A stretch of 32,497 nucleotides of DNA, from positions 1 to 32,497 of the forward strand of contig JABXHM010000116.1 of NCBI GenBank assembly GCA_013373625.1. Reading direction: 5' to 3'. The DNA comes from Alteromonadaceae bacterium (lineage in GTDB: Bacteria > Pseudomonadota > Gammaproteobacteria > Enterobacterales > Alteromonadaceae). Position numbers and translations under genes: made by a program. This document shows, one piece after another, positions 1-7,774 of the stretch. How positions within the stretch are numbered: the first letter of the stretch is position 1; the number at the start of each line of letters is the position of its first letter. Under the pieces are notes generated by a model. It saw only the letters and a program-made list of their open reading frames with translations, did no database searches and was not told the DNA's origin.

Positions 1-413
1 ATAAAGTACTGCTTATTGTAAATACCGCGAGTAAATGTGGTTTTACCCCCCAATACGAAGGCCTGGAAGATCTGTACAGGCAGTATAAGGATCAGGGGCT
101 GGAAATACTGGCCTTTCCGTGCAATCAGTTTGGTAAGCAGGAACCCGGTGATATAGAGAGTATTCAGTCGTTTTGTTCCTTAACTTATGACGTGTCATTT
201 CCAATCATGAGCAAAGTGGATGTGAACGGCAGTCATGCCAGCGAACTGTTTGAATACTTAAAACAAGCGGCGCCAGGTGTGTTTGGCACTCAGTCAATCA
301 AATGGAACTTCACCAAGTTTTTAGTCAGTAAAGACCGCAACATGATTAAACGTTACGGCCCTAAAGATAAACCAGAGTCACTTCAAAACGACATTGAACG
401 ATTACTGGCATAG
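1..413 (+). CDS. Glutathione peroxidase (3' part; start lies outside the window)
   Basis: Reduces hydrogen or lipid peroxides with a thiol donor. The reading frame is open from base 3 and gives about 136 residues, so roughly the first 20–25 residues of a normal ~160-residue protein are missing upstream. The peroxidatic site is visible as NTASKCGFTPQY, with a cysteine (bases 36–38) where animal enzymes carry selenocysteine. The second family block FPCNQFGKQEPG and the later WNFTKF block, which holds the catalytic Trp and Asn, are both present. The Cys-only bacterial form usually works with thioredoxin. Transcription converges with rluB. The family is certain; the gene symbol (gpx/btuE type) is not assigned. 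Confidence 0.9.
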   Translation, partial: KVLLIVNTASKCGFTPQYEGLEDLYRQYKDQGLEILAFPCNQFGKQEPGDIESIQSFCSLTYDVSFPIMSKVDVNGSHASELFEYLKQAAPGVFGTQSIKWNFTKFLVSKDRNMIKRYGPKDKPESLQNDIERLLA

Positions 414-438
414 CGTAGTAGATAATTTGCAATAATGG

Positions 439-462
439 GCGCCGTCTTAGAATTGACGGCGC
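439..462. terminator. Hairpin between converging gpx and rluB (possible terminator)
   Basis: Perfect 8-bp arms GCGCCGTC (439–446) and GACGGCGC (455–462) enclose an 8-base loop. The hairpin covers the rluB stop codon (447–449). No strong T-run follows on either strand, so an intrinsic terminator is only plausible. Its place between converging genes favours a bidirectional transcript-end structure. Confidence 0.4.
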
Positions 463-1313
463 TGGTGAGCTCGTTCTTTACGCACTTTATGTTTTTTAAC
501 CGACCGGCGCATGCGGCTAAGACGCGCATGATCTAACTTGGTCTGGCGTTCATCCACCATGCTTTCATTCTCTGCCGGCAACTGAACAATGTGCCGCAAA
601 GAATTTACGTCAGTAAGCGCCAACTCAACCCAAGCGCCCTGTGGCAAGCGCTTTTGCAGTTCTACAGGCCCGTAACGAACCCGAATAAGCCTGCTGACCT
701 GACAATCCTGGGTTTCCCATAAGCGACGCACTTCGCGGTTTCGTCCTTCTTCTAACGTTACGTTGTACCAGTTGTTCATGGTGTCTTCATCAGACGGACG
801 TGGTTTGATAGTGGTAAATTTAGCCATACCATCTTCCAGTTGCACGCCTTCTTTTAACTTTTTAAGTGACTTGCCAGACACTTCACCAAAAATACGCACA
901 GCATATTCACGCTCAATACGGCAGCGCGGATGCATCAGGCGATTTGCCAGTTCACCATCGTTGGTAAACAACAGCAATCCGCTGGTATTAATATCTAACC
1001 GCCCCACGGCAATCCAACGTCCCTGACTAATCGCTGGCAGGCGATCAAACACGGTTGGCCGTCCTTCGGGATCATCACGGGTACATAACTCACCTTCGGG
1101 TTTGTTATACATTAACACCCGACATACCGGTTCTTCAGTGGTTCTGGATAGCAGATGACCGTCTACGCGGATCTGTGCAGTCGCATCGACCCTGTCGCCA
1201 AGGGTAGCTATGGTACCGTCTACTGATACCCGGCCTTGTTCTATCCAGCGTTCCATCTCGCGGCGTGAACCAATTCCATGGTTGGCGAGGACTTTCTGTA
1301 GTTTATCTGTCAT
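447..1313 (-). CDS. rluB: 23S rRNA pseudouridine(2605) synthase RluB
   Basis: Converts a uridine in helix 93 of 23S rRNA to pseudouridine. The 288 residues start with an S4 RNA-binding domain (about 1–60, 'KVLANHGIGSRREMERWI'). The RsuA/RluB catalytic domain follows, with the catalytic Asp in GRLDINTSGLLLFTNDG (about residue 107) and the family block EGRNREVRRLWE. The tail is strongly basic (KKHKVRKERAHQRR), as is usual in RluB. The ATG overlaps the scpB stop by one base (TAATG on the minus strand), so it is translationally coupled as the last gene of the scpA–scpB–rluB unit. RluB rather than RluE/RluF is chosen from the length, the basic tail and the scpAB neighbourhood. Confidence 0.93.
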   Translation of the reverse strand: MTDKLQKVLANHGIGSRREMERWIEQGRVSVDGTIATLGDRVDATAQIRVDGHLLSRTTEEPVCRVLMYNKPEGELCTRDDPEGRPTVFDRLPAISQGRWIAVGRLDINTSGLLLFTNDGELANRLMHPRCRIEREYAVRIFGEVSGKSLKKLKEGVQLEDGMAKFTTIKPRPSDEDTMNNWYNVTLEEGRNREVRRLWETQDCQVSRLIRVRYGPVELQKRLPQGAWVELALTDVNSLRHIVQLPAENESMVDERQTKLDHARLSRMRRSVKKHKVRKERAHQRRQF

Positions 1314-1942
1314 TAGTGTAATGGCTCTTCCTGGTTGTCGCTATCACCCTTAGGTTCAACATCCGGCACATCGTGAATCACCTTGATGTCGTCGTTAATG
1401 TTATCCAGCGATGCGATAAATGCATCGCTATTGGGTAAGTCACTCAGTGACTTCAGCGAAAAATAGTCTAAAAACTGTTTAGTGGTGGCATACAATGCTG
1501 GCCTTCCTGGCACTTCTTTATGCCCCACCACTTTAATCCACTCACGTTCAGTCAGTGTTTTAACAATGTTACTGCTCACGGCCACGCCGCGTACCTGCTC
1601 GATTTCACCCCGAGTAATGGGCTGACGGTAAGCGATGAGCGCCAGTGTTTCGAGCATTGCCCGGGAATACTTCGGGCTGGTTTCCTGCCATAACTTACTG
1701 AGCCATGGGCTGAGGCTGTCCAGCGACTGAAAACGATAGCCGCTGGCCACTTCTACCAGTTGAATTCCTCTGGGGCGGTAATCCAGCTCTAATGCTGCTA
1801 ACGCTGATTGTATCGCTTTATCACTCACGGTGAAATCAGCCAGAACGGTATTTTTAAGTTTATCAACAGACACCGGTCCATCAGAAACGAAAATCGCCGC
1901 TTCAATAAGTTGGGTTAATTGCTCTTTTTTAATTTTCTTCAT
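1313..1942 (-). CDS. scpB: Segregation and condensation protein B
   Basis: ScpB is the winged-helix (kite) subunit that dimerises and binds ScpA in the SMC–ScpAB complex, which organises chromosomes. At 209 residues it has normal length. The N-terminal helix 'LIEAAIFVSDGPVS' and the hallmark block 'RAMLETLALIAYRQPITRGEIEQVRGV' (about residues 93–120) are clear, followed by the second winged helix 'WIKVVGHKEVPGRPALYATT'. The acidic C-terminal tail (DVEPKGDSDNQEEP) is typical of proteobacterial ScpB. It overlaps scpA by 14 bp at its start and rluB by 1 bp at its end. No smc gene is visible here. Confidence 0.95.
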   Translation of the reverse strand: MKKIKKEQLTQLIEAAIFVSDGPVSVDKLKNTVLADFTVSDKAIQSALAALELDYRPRGIQLVEVASGYRFQSLDSLSPWLSKLWQETSPKYSRAMLETLALIAYRQPITRGEIEQVRGVAVSSNIVKTLTEREWIKVVGHKEVPGRPALYATTKQFLDYFSLKSLSDLPNSDAFIASLDNINDDIKVIHDVPDVEPKGDSDNQEEPLH

Positions 1943-2765
1943 GACTGCCTAACTTCACATGAATTTGCGAAAAAGGACCCGCCTGCACCAGCAGTATAGT
2001 TTGTCCTTTCACCAACTCAAGAATGGCCAAAAAAGTCACTACGACACCTGCTTTACCTTCTTCTGCCGTAAACAGCGACTCCATTGGCAGGTAAGTCTGA
2101 TTGTTTAAGGTTTGTAATATCAAACTCATGCGTTCCCGGGTACTTAATGCCTCGGGGGCAATATGATGATGTTCAAAAGCGGCCGCCCGTTGCATTGCTG
2201 CCGAGAAAGCCAGTACCAGCTCCTGCAAGCTCACGTCTGGCTGCACAATGACAGGCTGAATATCGTCGGCGGGGGTAACGGTTACCGAAAATAAATCCCG
2301 CTCCATACGTGGCTGTAAATCAAGATCTTCAGCGGCCTGCTTGACCAGTTCATATTCTTTTAAGCGCCTTATCAACGCGGCACGAGGATCTTCCTCATCG
2401 TCTTCTTCGTCAGACCGTTTTGGCAGTAATAATCGCGATTTAATTTCAGCTAAAATCGCCGCCATTAGTAAATACTCAGCCGCCAGCTCCAGCTTGAGTG
2501 TTTGCATTACATCAACATATTCCATGTACTGGTGGGTAATTTGCGCCACCGGCATACTGGTAATATCAAACTTTTGTTTTCGAATGAGGTACAGCAGCAA
2601 ATCAAGTGGGCCTTCAAAGGAATCCAGGATCACTTCCAGAGCTTCCGGCGGAATATACAGATCCTCCGGTTTTTCTATCACAGCTTCACCGTTGACAAAC
2701 GCCAGAGGCAACGGTTGCTGTATAGGCGTGATTTGCGGTGTAATCACCTCATCCTGATCACTCAT
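1929..2765 (-). CDS. scpA: Segregation and condensation protein A (kleisin)
   Basis: ScpA is the kleisin that bridges SMC heads and binds ScpB. The 278 residues contain the hallmark 'FEGPLDLLLYLIRKQKFDI' (about 50–68), then 'EYLLMAAILAEIKSRLLLP' (about 96–114). An acidic linker (DEEDDEEDP) follows, and the C-terminal winged-helix segment is 'GVVVTFLAILELVKG'. The N-terminal extension of about 45 residues ahead of the core resembles other gammaproteobacterial ScpA proteins. Upstream of the ATG only a weak ribosome site is visible (AAAGACAC). It probably continues the transcript from yciO/rnm, 20 bp upstream. Confidence 0.94.
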   Translation of the reverse strand: MSDQDEVITPQITPIQQPLPLAFVNGEAVIEKPEDLYIPPEALEVILDSFEGPLDLLLYLIRKQKFDITSMPVAQITHQYMEYVDVMQTLKLELAAEYLLMAAILAEIKSRLLLPKRSDEEDDEEDPRAALIRRLKEYELVKQAAEDLDLQPRMERDLFSVTVTPADDIQPVIVQPDVSLQELVLAFSAAMQRAAAFEHHHIAPEALSTRERMSLILQTLNNQTYLPMESLFTAEEGKAGVVVTFLAILELVKGQTILLVQAGPFSQIHVKLGSHEEN

Positions 2766-2784
2766 TGCAATGTGTCTTTAATGC

Positions 2785-3405
2785 TCATAAAAATGGCGCG
2801 GTATCACCGCGACCTTCGCGCATGACCACCGGCTCACCCTCACTTAAATCGATCACCGTAGTGGGCTGCTCACTCAAATAGCCGCCGTGAATAATCAGCC
2901 CCACTTGTTTTTCAAGCTTATCGCGAATGTCATCGGGATCGGATTCGGCGCCTAGCTGACCGGGCAATATTAATGACGTCGACATCAGTGGCTCGTTGAG
3001 TTCTTCTAACAATGCCAACGCAATAACATTATCCGGTACGCGAATACCAATCGTTTTACGCTTAGGGTTTTGCAATCGTTTAGGTACTTCGCGGGTAGCT
3101 TTTAAAACAAAGGTGTAAGAGCCAGGTGTGTTGTTCTTAATTTGACGAAAGGCGACGTTGTCAACTTTGGCGTAGACCGACAATTCCGACATATCACGGC
3201 ACATCAGCGTAAAATTGTGATCTTTACCAATATCACGAATGCGGCAAAGTTGCTCAAGTGCGCGTTTGTCTTCCATTTGACAGCCAATGGCGTAGCCAGA
3301 GTCAGTCGGGTAAACCACCACTTCGCCCTGGCGTACCAGCTCCGCGGCCTGTTTAATTAAACGCGGCTGCGGGTTGTCTGGATGAATATAAAAAAACTGA
3401 CTCAT
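2785..3405 (-). CDS. yciO: YciO, Sua5/YciO/YrdC family protein
   Basis: YciO belongs to the YrdC-fold family whose members TsaC/Sua5 make L-threonylcarbamoyl-AMP for tRNA t6A. YciO itself is a paralogue whose exact role is less certain. The 206 residues begin MSQFFYIHPDNPQPRLI, nearly the same as E. coli YciO as I remember it. The family core is visible: 'VVVYPTDSGYAIGC', 'HNFTLMCRD', 'NNTPGSYTFVLKA', 'KRKTIGIRVP', 'PLMSTSLILPG' and 'PTTVIDLSEGEPVVMREGRGD'. The start is supported by GAGGAA seven bases upstream. It overlaps the rnm stop by 4 bp, so the two are co-translated. In E. coli the same genes lie next to the trp operon. Confidence 0.92.
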   Translation of the reverse strand: MSQFFYIHPDNPQPRLIKQAAELVRQGEVVVYPTDSGYAIGCQMEDKRALEQLCRIRDIGKDHNFTLMCRDMSELSVYAKVDNVAFRQIKNNTPGSYTFVLKATREVPKRLQNPKRKTIGIRVPDNVIALALLEELNEPLMSTSLILPGQLGAESDPDDIRDKLEKQVGLIIHGGYLSEQPTTVIDLSEGEPVVMREGRGDTAPFL

Positions 3406-4268
3406 GCAGGTTCCTCGATAGATGAATTCGATGATTTCAGATCCCAGTCATGCCATACGGGTGTTAATACCTCAGAGGCAAAACCACAGCGACCTAATTC
3501 GGTCCAGCGGCCAGGAAAATGAAAGTCGGAGCCGGCTGATGCCAGCAAGTTATGTTCTTGAGCCAACTCACGCACAAAGGCCTGTTTGTCGGCATTGATC
3601 CCCGGAAATACCACCTCAATACCGTCGCCCCCGTCGGCGCTGAACTGAGCAACCAAACGGCGCAACCATTTACTGGTCATATCATAATGCACGGGGTGTG
3701 CAAGCACGGCCCTGCCGCCGGCTTGCTGAATCACATTTATGGCTTCAGCCATCCCCGGCCATTGTGCTTTTACTGCCGCTCGCTTGCCTTTACCAAGGTA
3801 CAACTTAAACGCGCTTTCAAAGCTGTTTACCTGATAATTGTTAACCAGCACCCGCGCAAAGTGAGCCCGGGTAATTTGCCCTTCACCGGCGTAACGTCGA
3901 GCCCGATCTAAAACCCCCTCAAAACCGCATTTAGCCAGCTTTTCGGCGATGTTAACCGCACGTTCTTCTCTTTTTTGCTGCTGTTGGTTTAAAAAATCCT
4001 GCAATACCGGGTGCTGCTTATCAATTGCCAGCCCCACAATATGGATTTCAAAGTTATGCCAGCGAGTGGAGATTTCAACACCGTCGATAAGCTGTAGTGC
4101 CGGGAAATGTTTACCAGCAGCTTCATGTGCCATCGCCAAACCATCGGTTGTATCGTGATCAGTAATGGCCAGCACATCAACCTGCATGGTTTGCGCACGT
4201 TGAATCAGCTCCACCGGAGTGAGGTGACCATCGGAAAAAGTGGTATGACTGTGCAGGTCAATTTTCAT
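3402..4268 (-). CDS. rnm: RNase AM / PHP-domain exonuclease (YciV, old name TrpH)
   Basis: A PHP-domain metal-dependent 5'→3' exoribonuclease; the E. coli orthologue RNase AM trims 5' ends of rRNAs and degrades short RNA and pAp-type substrates. Metal-binding motifs appear in order: DLHSHTTFSDG (residues ~4–14), AITDHDTTDG, GVEIS, FEIHIVGL, 'AVLAHPVHYDMT' and the C-terminal GSDFH. The length of 288 fits the family (~290). The gene heads a minus-strand operon (rnm–yciO–scpA–scpB–rluB) diverging from the trp operon, so its promoter must lie between 4269 and the trp promoter. The ribosome site is weak (a GAAAA run upstream). Confidence 0.93.
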   Translation of the reverse strand: MKIDLHSHTTFSDGHLTPVELIQRAQTMQVDVLAITDHDTTDGLAMAHEAAGKHFPALQLIDGVEISTRWHNFEIHIVGLAIDKQHPVLQDFLNQQQQKREERAVNIAEKLAKCGFEGVLDRARRYAGEGQITRAHFARVLVNNYQVNSFESAFKLYLGKGKRAAVKAQWPGMAEAINVIQQAGGRAVLAHPVHYDMTSKWLRRLVAQFSADGGDGIEVVFPGINADKQAFVRELAQEHNLLASAGSDFHFPGRWTELGRCGFASEVLTPVWHDWDLKSSNSSIEEPA

Positions 4269-4287
4269 GTTATTTTCAAATTTATGG

Positions 4288-4330
4288 TTGACACAATATC
4301 GTTTTTGTTTTCTTCTATAGCACAGTATAC
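4288..4330 (+). promoter_or_regulatory. Probable trp operon promoter region
   Basis: A perfect TTGACA −35 hexamer sits at 4288–4293. Matching −10 options are imperfect: TTCTAT at 4313–4318 (19-bp spacing), or TATAGC/GTATAC further on with too much spacing. The element lies about 100 bases before the leader peptide, in the right orientation for trp. I see no sequence resembling the E. coli TrpR box with its CTAG half-sites. Confidence 0.45.
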
Positions 4331-4340
4331 GGATTGAATG

Positions 4341-4358
4341 CTTCGATGCCTATCGAAG
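4341..4358. promoter_or_regulatory. Perfect inverted repeat upstream of trpL (candidate operator)
   Basis: CTTCGAT (4341–4347), four bases, then ATCGAAG (4352–4358). It lies just downstream of the promoter region and about 30 bases before the leader ATG. This position suits a repressor operator or a 5'-UTR stem. It does not match the enterobacterial TrpR consensus; what binds it, if anything, is unknown. Confidence 0.4.
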
Positions 4359-4389
4359 TTAACAAATAAAATAAGAGACAGAAAACCAA

Positions 4390-4455
4390 ATGCTTAATCA
4401 ACCACAACAACAATTTGCTAAGGCAATTATCTGGTGGTGGCACTCCCTTCGGTAA
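4390..4455 (+). CDS. trpL: trp operon leader peptide (21 residues, Trp-Trp-Trp)
   Basis: A short reading frame MLNQPQQQFAKAIIWWWHSLR ends in TAA at 4453–4455. Three tandem TGG codons (4432–4440) are the ribosome-stalling site for transcription attenuation. A purine-rich ribosome site (AAGAGA, about 4373–4378) precedes the ATG by roughly 11 bases. The Trp codons lie directly before the sequences that form the competing hairpins. When charged tRNA-Trp is scarce, the stalled ribosome lets the antiterminator form. E. coli trpL has two adjacent Trp codons, so three would be expected to be at least as sensitive. Confidence 0.93.
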   Translation: MLNQPQQQFAKAIIWWWHSLR

Positions 4456-4521
4456 CGGGCGGTGTGAGCGTTGGTGCGCAGAACAAACAAAAAAGGCCCG
4501 TTGTTAACGGGCCTTTTTTTT
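4454..4521 (+). terminator. trp attenuator: antiterminator and intrinsic terminator
   Basis: The terminator hairpin has perfect 12-bp arms, AAAAGGCCCGTT (4491–4502) and AACGGGCCTTTT (4506–4517), with a GTT loop and a T-run to 4521. Segment AACGGGC at 4454–4460, overlapping the trpL stop codon, copies part of the terminator's right arm. It can therefore pair with GCCCGTT (4496–4502) as an antiterminator. A CACTCCC segment (4441–4447) can pair imperfectly with the GGGCGGTG block (4457–4464) as the protector hairpin. The segments are thus laid out as regions 1 to 4 of classic attenuation. Confidence 0.92.
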
Positions 4522-4543
4522 AATTTTAAAACGGAGTAATAAA

Positions 4544-6139
4544 ATGAGTTTGGCCGAATTAGGCATGGTTCCAGGCAAAGTGGAAACCATTGAGAGAACA
4601 GCTACTTATGTAAATGATCCCCTCGCGGCATTTGCTCAGTTATGCAGCGGCCAGCGTCATGCACTTTTGCTTGAGTCTGCCGAAATAGACAGCAAAGACA
4701 ATTTACAAAGTTTGCTGATGGTAGACGCCGCCGTGCGCTTTGAATGTCGCGGTCAACAAGTTACCATTAAAGCCCTCAGTGCCAACGGCAAGGGCATTCT
4801 GCCGCTGTTTTCTGAGCATTGCCCAGCCGATATACACTATGAGGCCATCGACGAAAGCGAAGTGTGCCTGCAATGCCATAGTCAAAGCGACAACCTCGAT
4901 GAAGACACCCGGCTAAAATCCACCAGCGTTTTCGACGTACTGCGCATGGTAATTCATCATATAACCCCCTTACGCCAACACCAGCATGCGGTATTTTTAG
5001 GCGGCGTTTTTGCCTATGATCTGCTCGCAACATTTGAAAATCTGCCTGAAGTGCCTGAAGGTGATAATGACTGCGCAGATTATGTTTTTTACTTAGCCGA
5101 AACCTTGATTACCTTTGATCATAAAACCCGAGAAGCCACCTTACTCGGGAGTGTATTCAGTGGTGCCGACGTTGCCACCAGCTACTTTGCTATTGCCCAG
5201 CGTCTGGAAGCACTTGGCGCAGCACTCAGCACGATCGCGCCGCTGGATGTGTCCCCCGTGCAGGTTGACGAGCCGATTGAGCTGCAGGTTAATAAATCCG
5301 ATACCGAATATTGTCAGGATGTCCTGACACTAAAAGAAAATATTCTGGCCGGTGACATTTTTCAGGTTGTGCCTTCACGCACGTTCTCATTGCCCTGCCC
5401 GGCCCCTCTCACAGCCTATGCTGCTCTTAAACAGCAAAATCCCAGTCCTTATATGTTTTACATGCAAGACGCCGATTTTACTATTTTTGGTGCGTCACCG
5501 GAATCTGCCCTGAAGTATTCAGCCGCCAGTAATATTGTTGAGATTTACCCCATTGCGGGCACTCGCCCGCGGGGAAAACGCCCGAATGGCGATATTGATC
5601 ACGACATGGACAGCCGTATCGAACTCAACCTGCGTGAAGATCAAAAAGAGAAAGCTGAGCACCTGATGCTGGTTGATCTGGCACGCAATGATGTGGCAAA
5701 AGTTTCAGAGCCAGGCACGCGGTACGTGAAAGACCTACTTAAAGTTGACCGTTACTCGCATGTGATGCATTTGGTCTCGCGGGTAGTTGGTCAATTGCGT
5801 CATGATCTCGATGCCCTGCATGCTTATCAGGCCTGTATGAATATGGGTACCCTGGTGGGCGCTCCCAAAGTCAGTGCCGCCAGTCTTATCCGACAAGTAG
5901 AGCAACAGCGCCGTGGTAGCTATGGTGGTGCTGTTGGGTATCTCAATAACGATGGCGATATGGATACCTGTATCGTTATTCGTTCAGCCTTCGTTAAAAA
6001 CGGACGAGCCTACATACAAGCAGGTGCCGGTGTCGTGTACGATTCTACCCCCCAGGCCGAAGCCGACGAAACCCGCGGTAAGGCGCAAGCTGTTATTAAT
6101 GCAGTAAAATCGTCAATTGCGTTAAAAGGAGATGCCTGA
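4544..6139 (+). CDS. trpE: Anthranilate synthase component I
   Basis: Converts chorismate to anthranilate using ammonia supplied by TrpG; the first step of tryptophan synthesis. The 531 residues match the usual ~520. The N-terminal feedback site is visible as HALLLESAEIDSKDN (about 39–53), the same serine-containing block at which L-Trp inhibits E. coli TrpE. Catalytic-domain motifs include LAGDIFQVVPSR, PSPYMFYM, 'IAGTRPRGKRPNGD', 'LMLVDLARNDV' and 'GAPKVSAASLI'. CGGAG lies about eight bases upstream of the ATG. The gene is controlled by the attenuator directly upstream and overlaps trpG by one base (TGATG). Confidence 0.97.
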   Translation: MSLAELGMVPGKVETIERTATYVNDPLAAFAQLCSGQRHALLLESAEIDSKDNLQSLLMVDAAVRFECRGQQVTIKALSANGKGILPLFSEHCPADIHYEAIDESEVCLQCHSQSDNLDEDTRLKSTSVFDVLRMVIHHITPLRQHQHAVFLGGVFAYDLLATFENLPEVPEGDNDCADYVFYLAETLITFDHKTREATLLGSVFSGADVATSYFAIAQRLEALGAALSTIAPLDVSPVQVDEPIELQVNKSDTEYCQDVLTLKENILAGDIFQVVPSRTFSLPCPAPLTAYAALKQQNPSPYMFYMQDADFTIFGASPESALKYSAASNIVEIYPIAGTRPRGKRPNGDIDHDMDSRIELNLREDQKEKAEHLMLVDLARNDVAKVSEPGTRYVKDLLKVDRYSHVMHLVSRVVGQLRHDLDALHAYQACMNMGTLVGAPKVSAASLIRQVEQQRRGSYGGAVGYLNNDGDMDTCIVIRSAFVKNGRAYIQAGAGVVYDSTPQAEADETRGKAQAVINAVKSSIALKGDA

Positions 6140-6753
6140 TGAGCCAATCCATTACCGTATTCTTACTCGATAATGTTGACTCGTTCACCTATAACCTGGT
6201 CGATGAATTACGTACCATGAACCTTAACATTGTGGTGTATCGCAACAATGTAAACGCGCAGATGTTGTTTGAAAAAATGCAGCAACAAGCTAAAAACGGA
6301 CCGGTTTTATTGTTATTATCACCCGGTCCGGGCGCCCCTCATGAAGCAGGCTGTATGCCTGAGTTACTGAGTATGGTGCAAGGGCATTTCCCGGTGTTGG
6401 GCATTTGTCTTGGTCATCAGGCAATTGTGGCGCATTATGGCGGCACTGTGGGCCGGGCCGAAGATGTTATGCACGGAAAAGCGTCGGCCATTACCCACAC
6501 CGGTGAAGCCATGTTTGCCGACATGCCACAGCCTTTGCATGTGGCGCGCTATCACTCACTAATGGCTCTGGAGTTGCCTCAGGATTTATTGCCGCTTGCC
6601 AAAGTTGGCTCAACCGTGATGGCGGTTTTCCATCCCGACGACAAAATGCTGGGTTTTCAATTTCACCCTGAGTCAATACTGACTGCTGACGGCAGTCGGT
6701 TGTTATTGCAAAGTATTCGTTATCTTACCGAAGAGGAACGCATTCATGGCTGA
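6139..6753 (+). CDS. trpG: Anthranilate synthase component II (glutamine amidotransferase)
   Basis: Hydrolyses glutamine and channels ammonia to TrpE. It is a class I amidotransferase of 204 residues: the oxyanion motif is LLSPGPGAPHEAG, the nucleophile is Cys90 in LGICLGHQAI, and the His/Glu pair is H176/E178 in FQFHPES. It is a free-standing gene, not fused to trpD as in E. coli. AAGGAG is seven bases before the ATG. The start overlaps trpE's stop by one base, and the end overlaps trpD by eight. A PabA role is formally possible for such subunits, but its place inside the trp operon makes TrpG the natural reading. Confidence 0.96.
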   Translation: MSQSITVFLLDNVDSFTYNLVDELRTMNLNIVVYRNNVNAQMLFEKMQQQAKNGPVLLLLSPGPGAPHEAGCMPELLSMVQGHFPVLGICLGHQAIVAHYGGTVGRAEDVMHGKASAITHTGEAMFADMPQPLHVARYHSLMALELPQDLLPLAKVGSTVMAVFHPDDKMLGFQFHPESILTADGSRLLLQSIRYLTEEERIHG

Positions 6754-7774
6754 ATACAGTGAGATAATTAACAAGTTATTTAGCGGCGAACATATGAGTC
6801 AGGCCGAGTCTTTTTCTGTATTCAACCAGATAATGCATGGTGAACTATCAGAAGTTAAACTGGCGACCTTGTTAACTGCACTAAAAATACAGGGTGAGTC
6901 ACCCAACGAAATAGCCGGTGCGGCAAGTGCGATGGTATCAAATGCACGGCCCTTTCCTGCGCCAGGTTATGAATTTGGTGATATTGTTGGCACAGGCGGA
7001 GACGGCCACCACACCATTAATATTTCCAGCGCTGCGGCGTTAGTGGCCGCCAGTTGCGGTATAAAAGTTGCCAAGCATGGCAACCGGAGTGTATCGAGCA
7101 AATCCGGCTCAGCCGACTTTTTCCGCGAGTGTGGTATTAAGTTGGAGATATCGCCTGAAACCGCCAAACATTGTCTGGACGAATCAAATTTCTGCTTTTT
7201 ATTTGCACCGGTTTATCACGCCGGCATGCGCTTTGCTGCGCCGGTTCGGGCAGAAATGAAAACCCGAACACTGTTTAACATTCTTGGTCCGCTAGCGAAT
7301 CCGGCTCGACCAACCTTTGGCGTATACGGCGTGTACACACCGCAACTACTGGACGTGTACGCCCAAACACTCACTTTGATGGGCCAGCATCGCGCATTAA
7401 TTGTGCATGGTGACGGGCTTGACGAGTTGGCCCTGCATGGGCCCACACAGATTGCTGAAATCGATCACGGTTCCATCAACCGCTATACCGTAACACCAGA
7501 GGACTTTGGTTTATCTGAAGCGCCAATCAGCGCTATAGCAGGTGGTGAACCGCATGAGAATCGCCAGTTAATAGAAGCCGCGCTGAGCGGCCAGGGGGCC
7601 AAAGCCCATCAGGATGCAATTGCCATGAATGCCGGAGCGCTATTGAAAATAGCCGGTCAGGCCGCAACCTTTAAAGAAGGCGCACAACAAGCGCTTAATG
7701 CAATGGCAAATGCTGCGCCAATATCCCTTATGAAACAAGTCGCTGAACACAGCCAGGTGGAAGAAAACGCATGA
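6746..7774 (+). CDS. trpD: Anthranilate phosphoribosyltransferase
   Basis: Adds phosphoribose from PRPP to anthranilate, the second pathway step. The 342 residues have the normal length of the unfused enzyme. PRPP and metal sites are visible: GTGGDGHHTINIS (about 79–91), 'KHGNRSVSSKSGSADFFRECG' region (about 109–129, shown only in part: KHGNRSVSSKSGSAD), and 'FNILGPLANPARP'. The C-terminal half contains 'VHGDGLDELALHGPT'. GAGGAA precedes the ATG by about eight bases. It overlaps trpG by 8 bp and trpCF by 4 bp, so the whole block is translationally coupled. Confidence 0.96.
   Translation: MAEYSEIINKLFSGEHMSQAESFSVFNQIMHGELSEVKLATLLTALKIQGESPNEIAGAASAMVSNARPFPAPGYEFGDIVGTGGDGHHTINISSAAALVAASCGIKVAKHGNRSVSSKSGSADFFRECGIKLEISPETAKHCLDESNFCFLFAPVYHAGMRFAAPVRAEMKTRTLFNILGPLANPARPTFGVYGVYTPQLLDVYAQTLTLMGQHRALIVHGDGLDELALHGPTQIAEIDHGSINRYTVTPEDFGLSEAPISAIAGGEPHENRQLIEAALSGQGAKAHQDAIAMNAGALLKIAGQAATFKEGAQQALNAMANAAPISLMKQVAEHSQVEENA

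Noticed and set aside
2341..2757. 138-codon frame antisense to scpA
   Set aside because: Ser-rich translation typical of a shadow frame; scpA is unmistakable on the other strand.
4269..4389. E. coli-type TrpR operator
   Set aside because: No CTAG-containing dyad was found; only the unrelated CTTCGAT palindrome.
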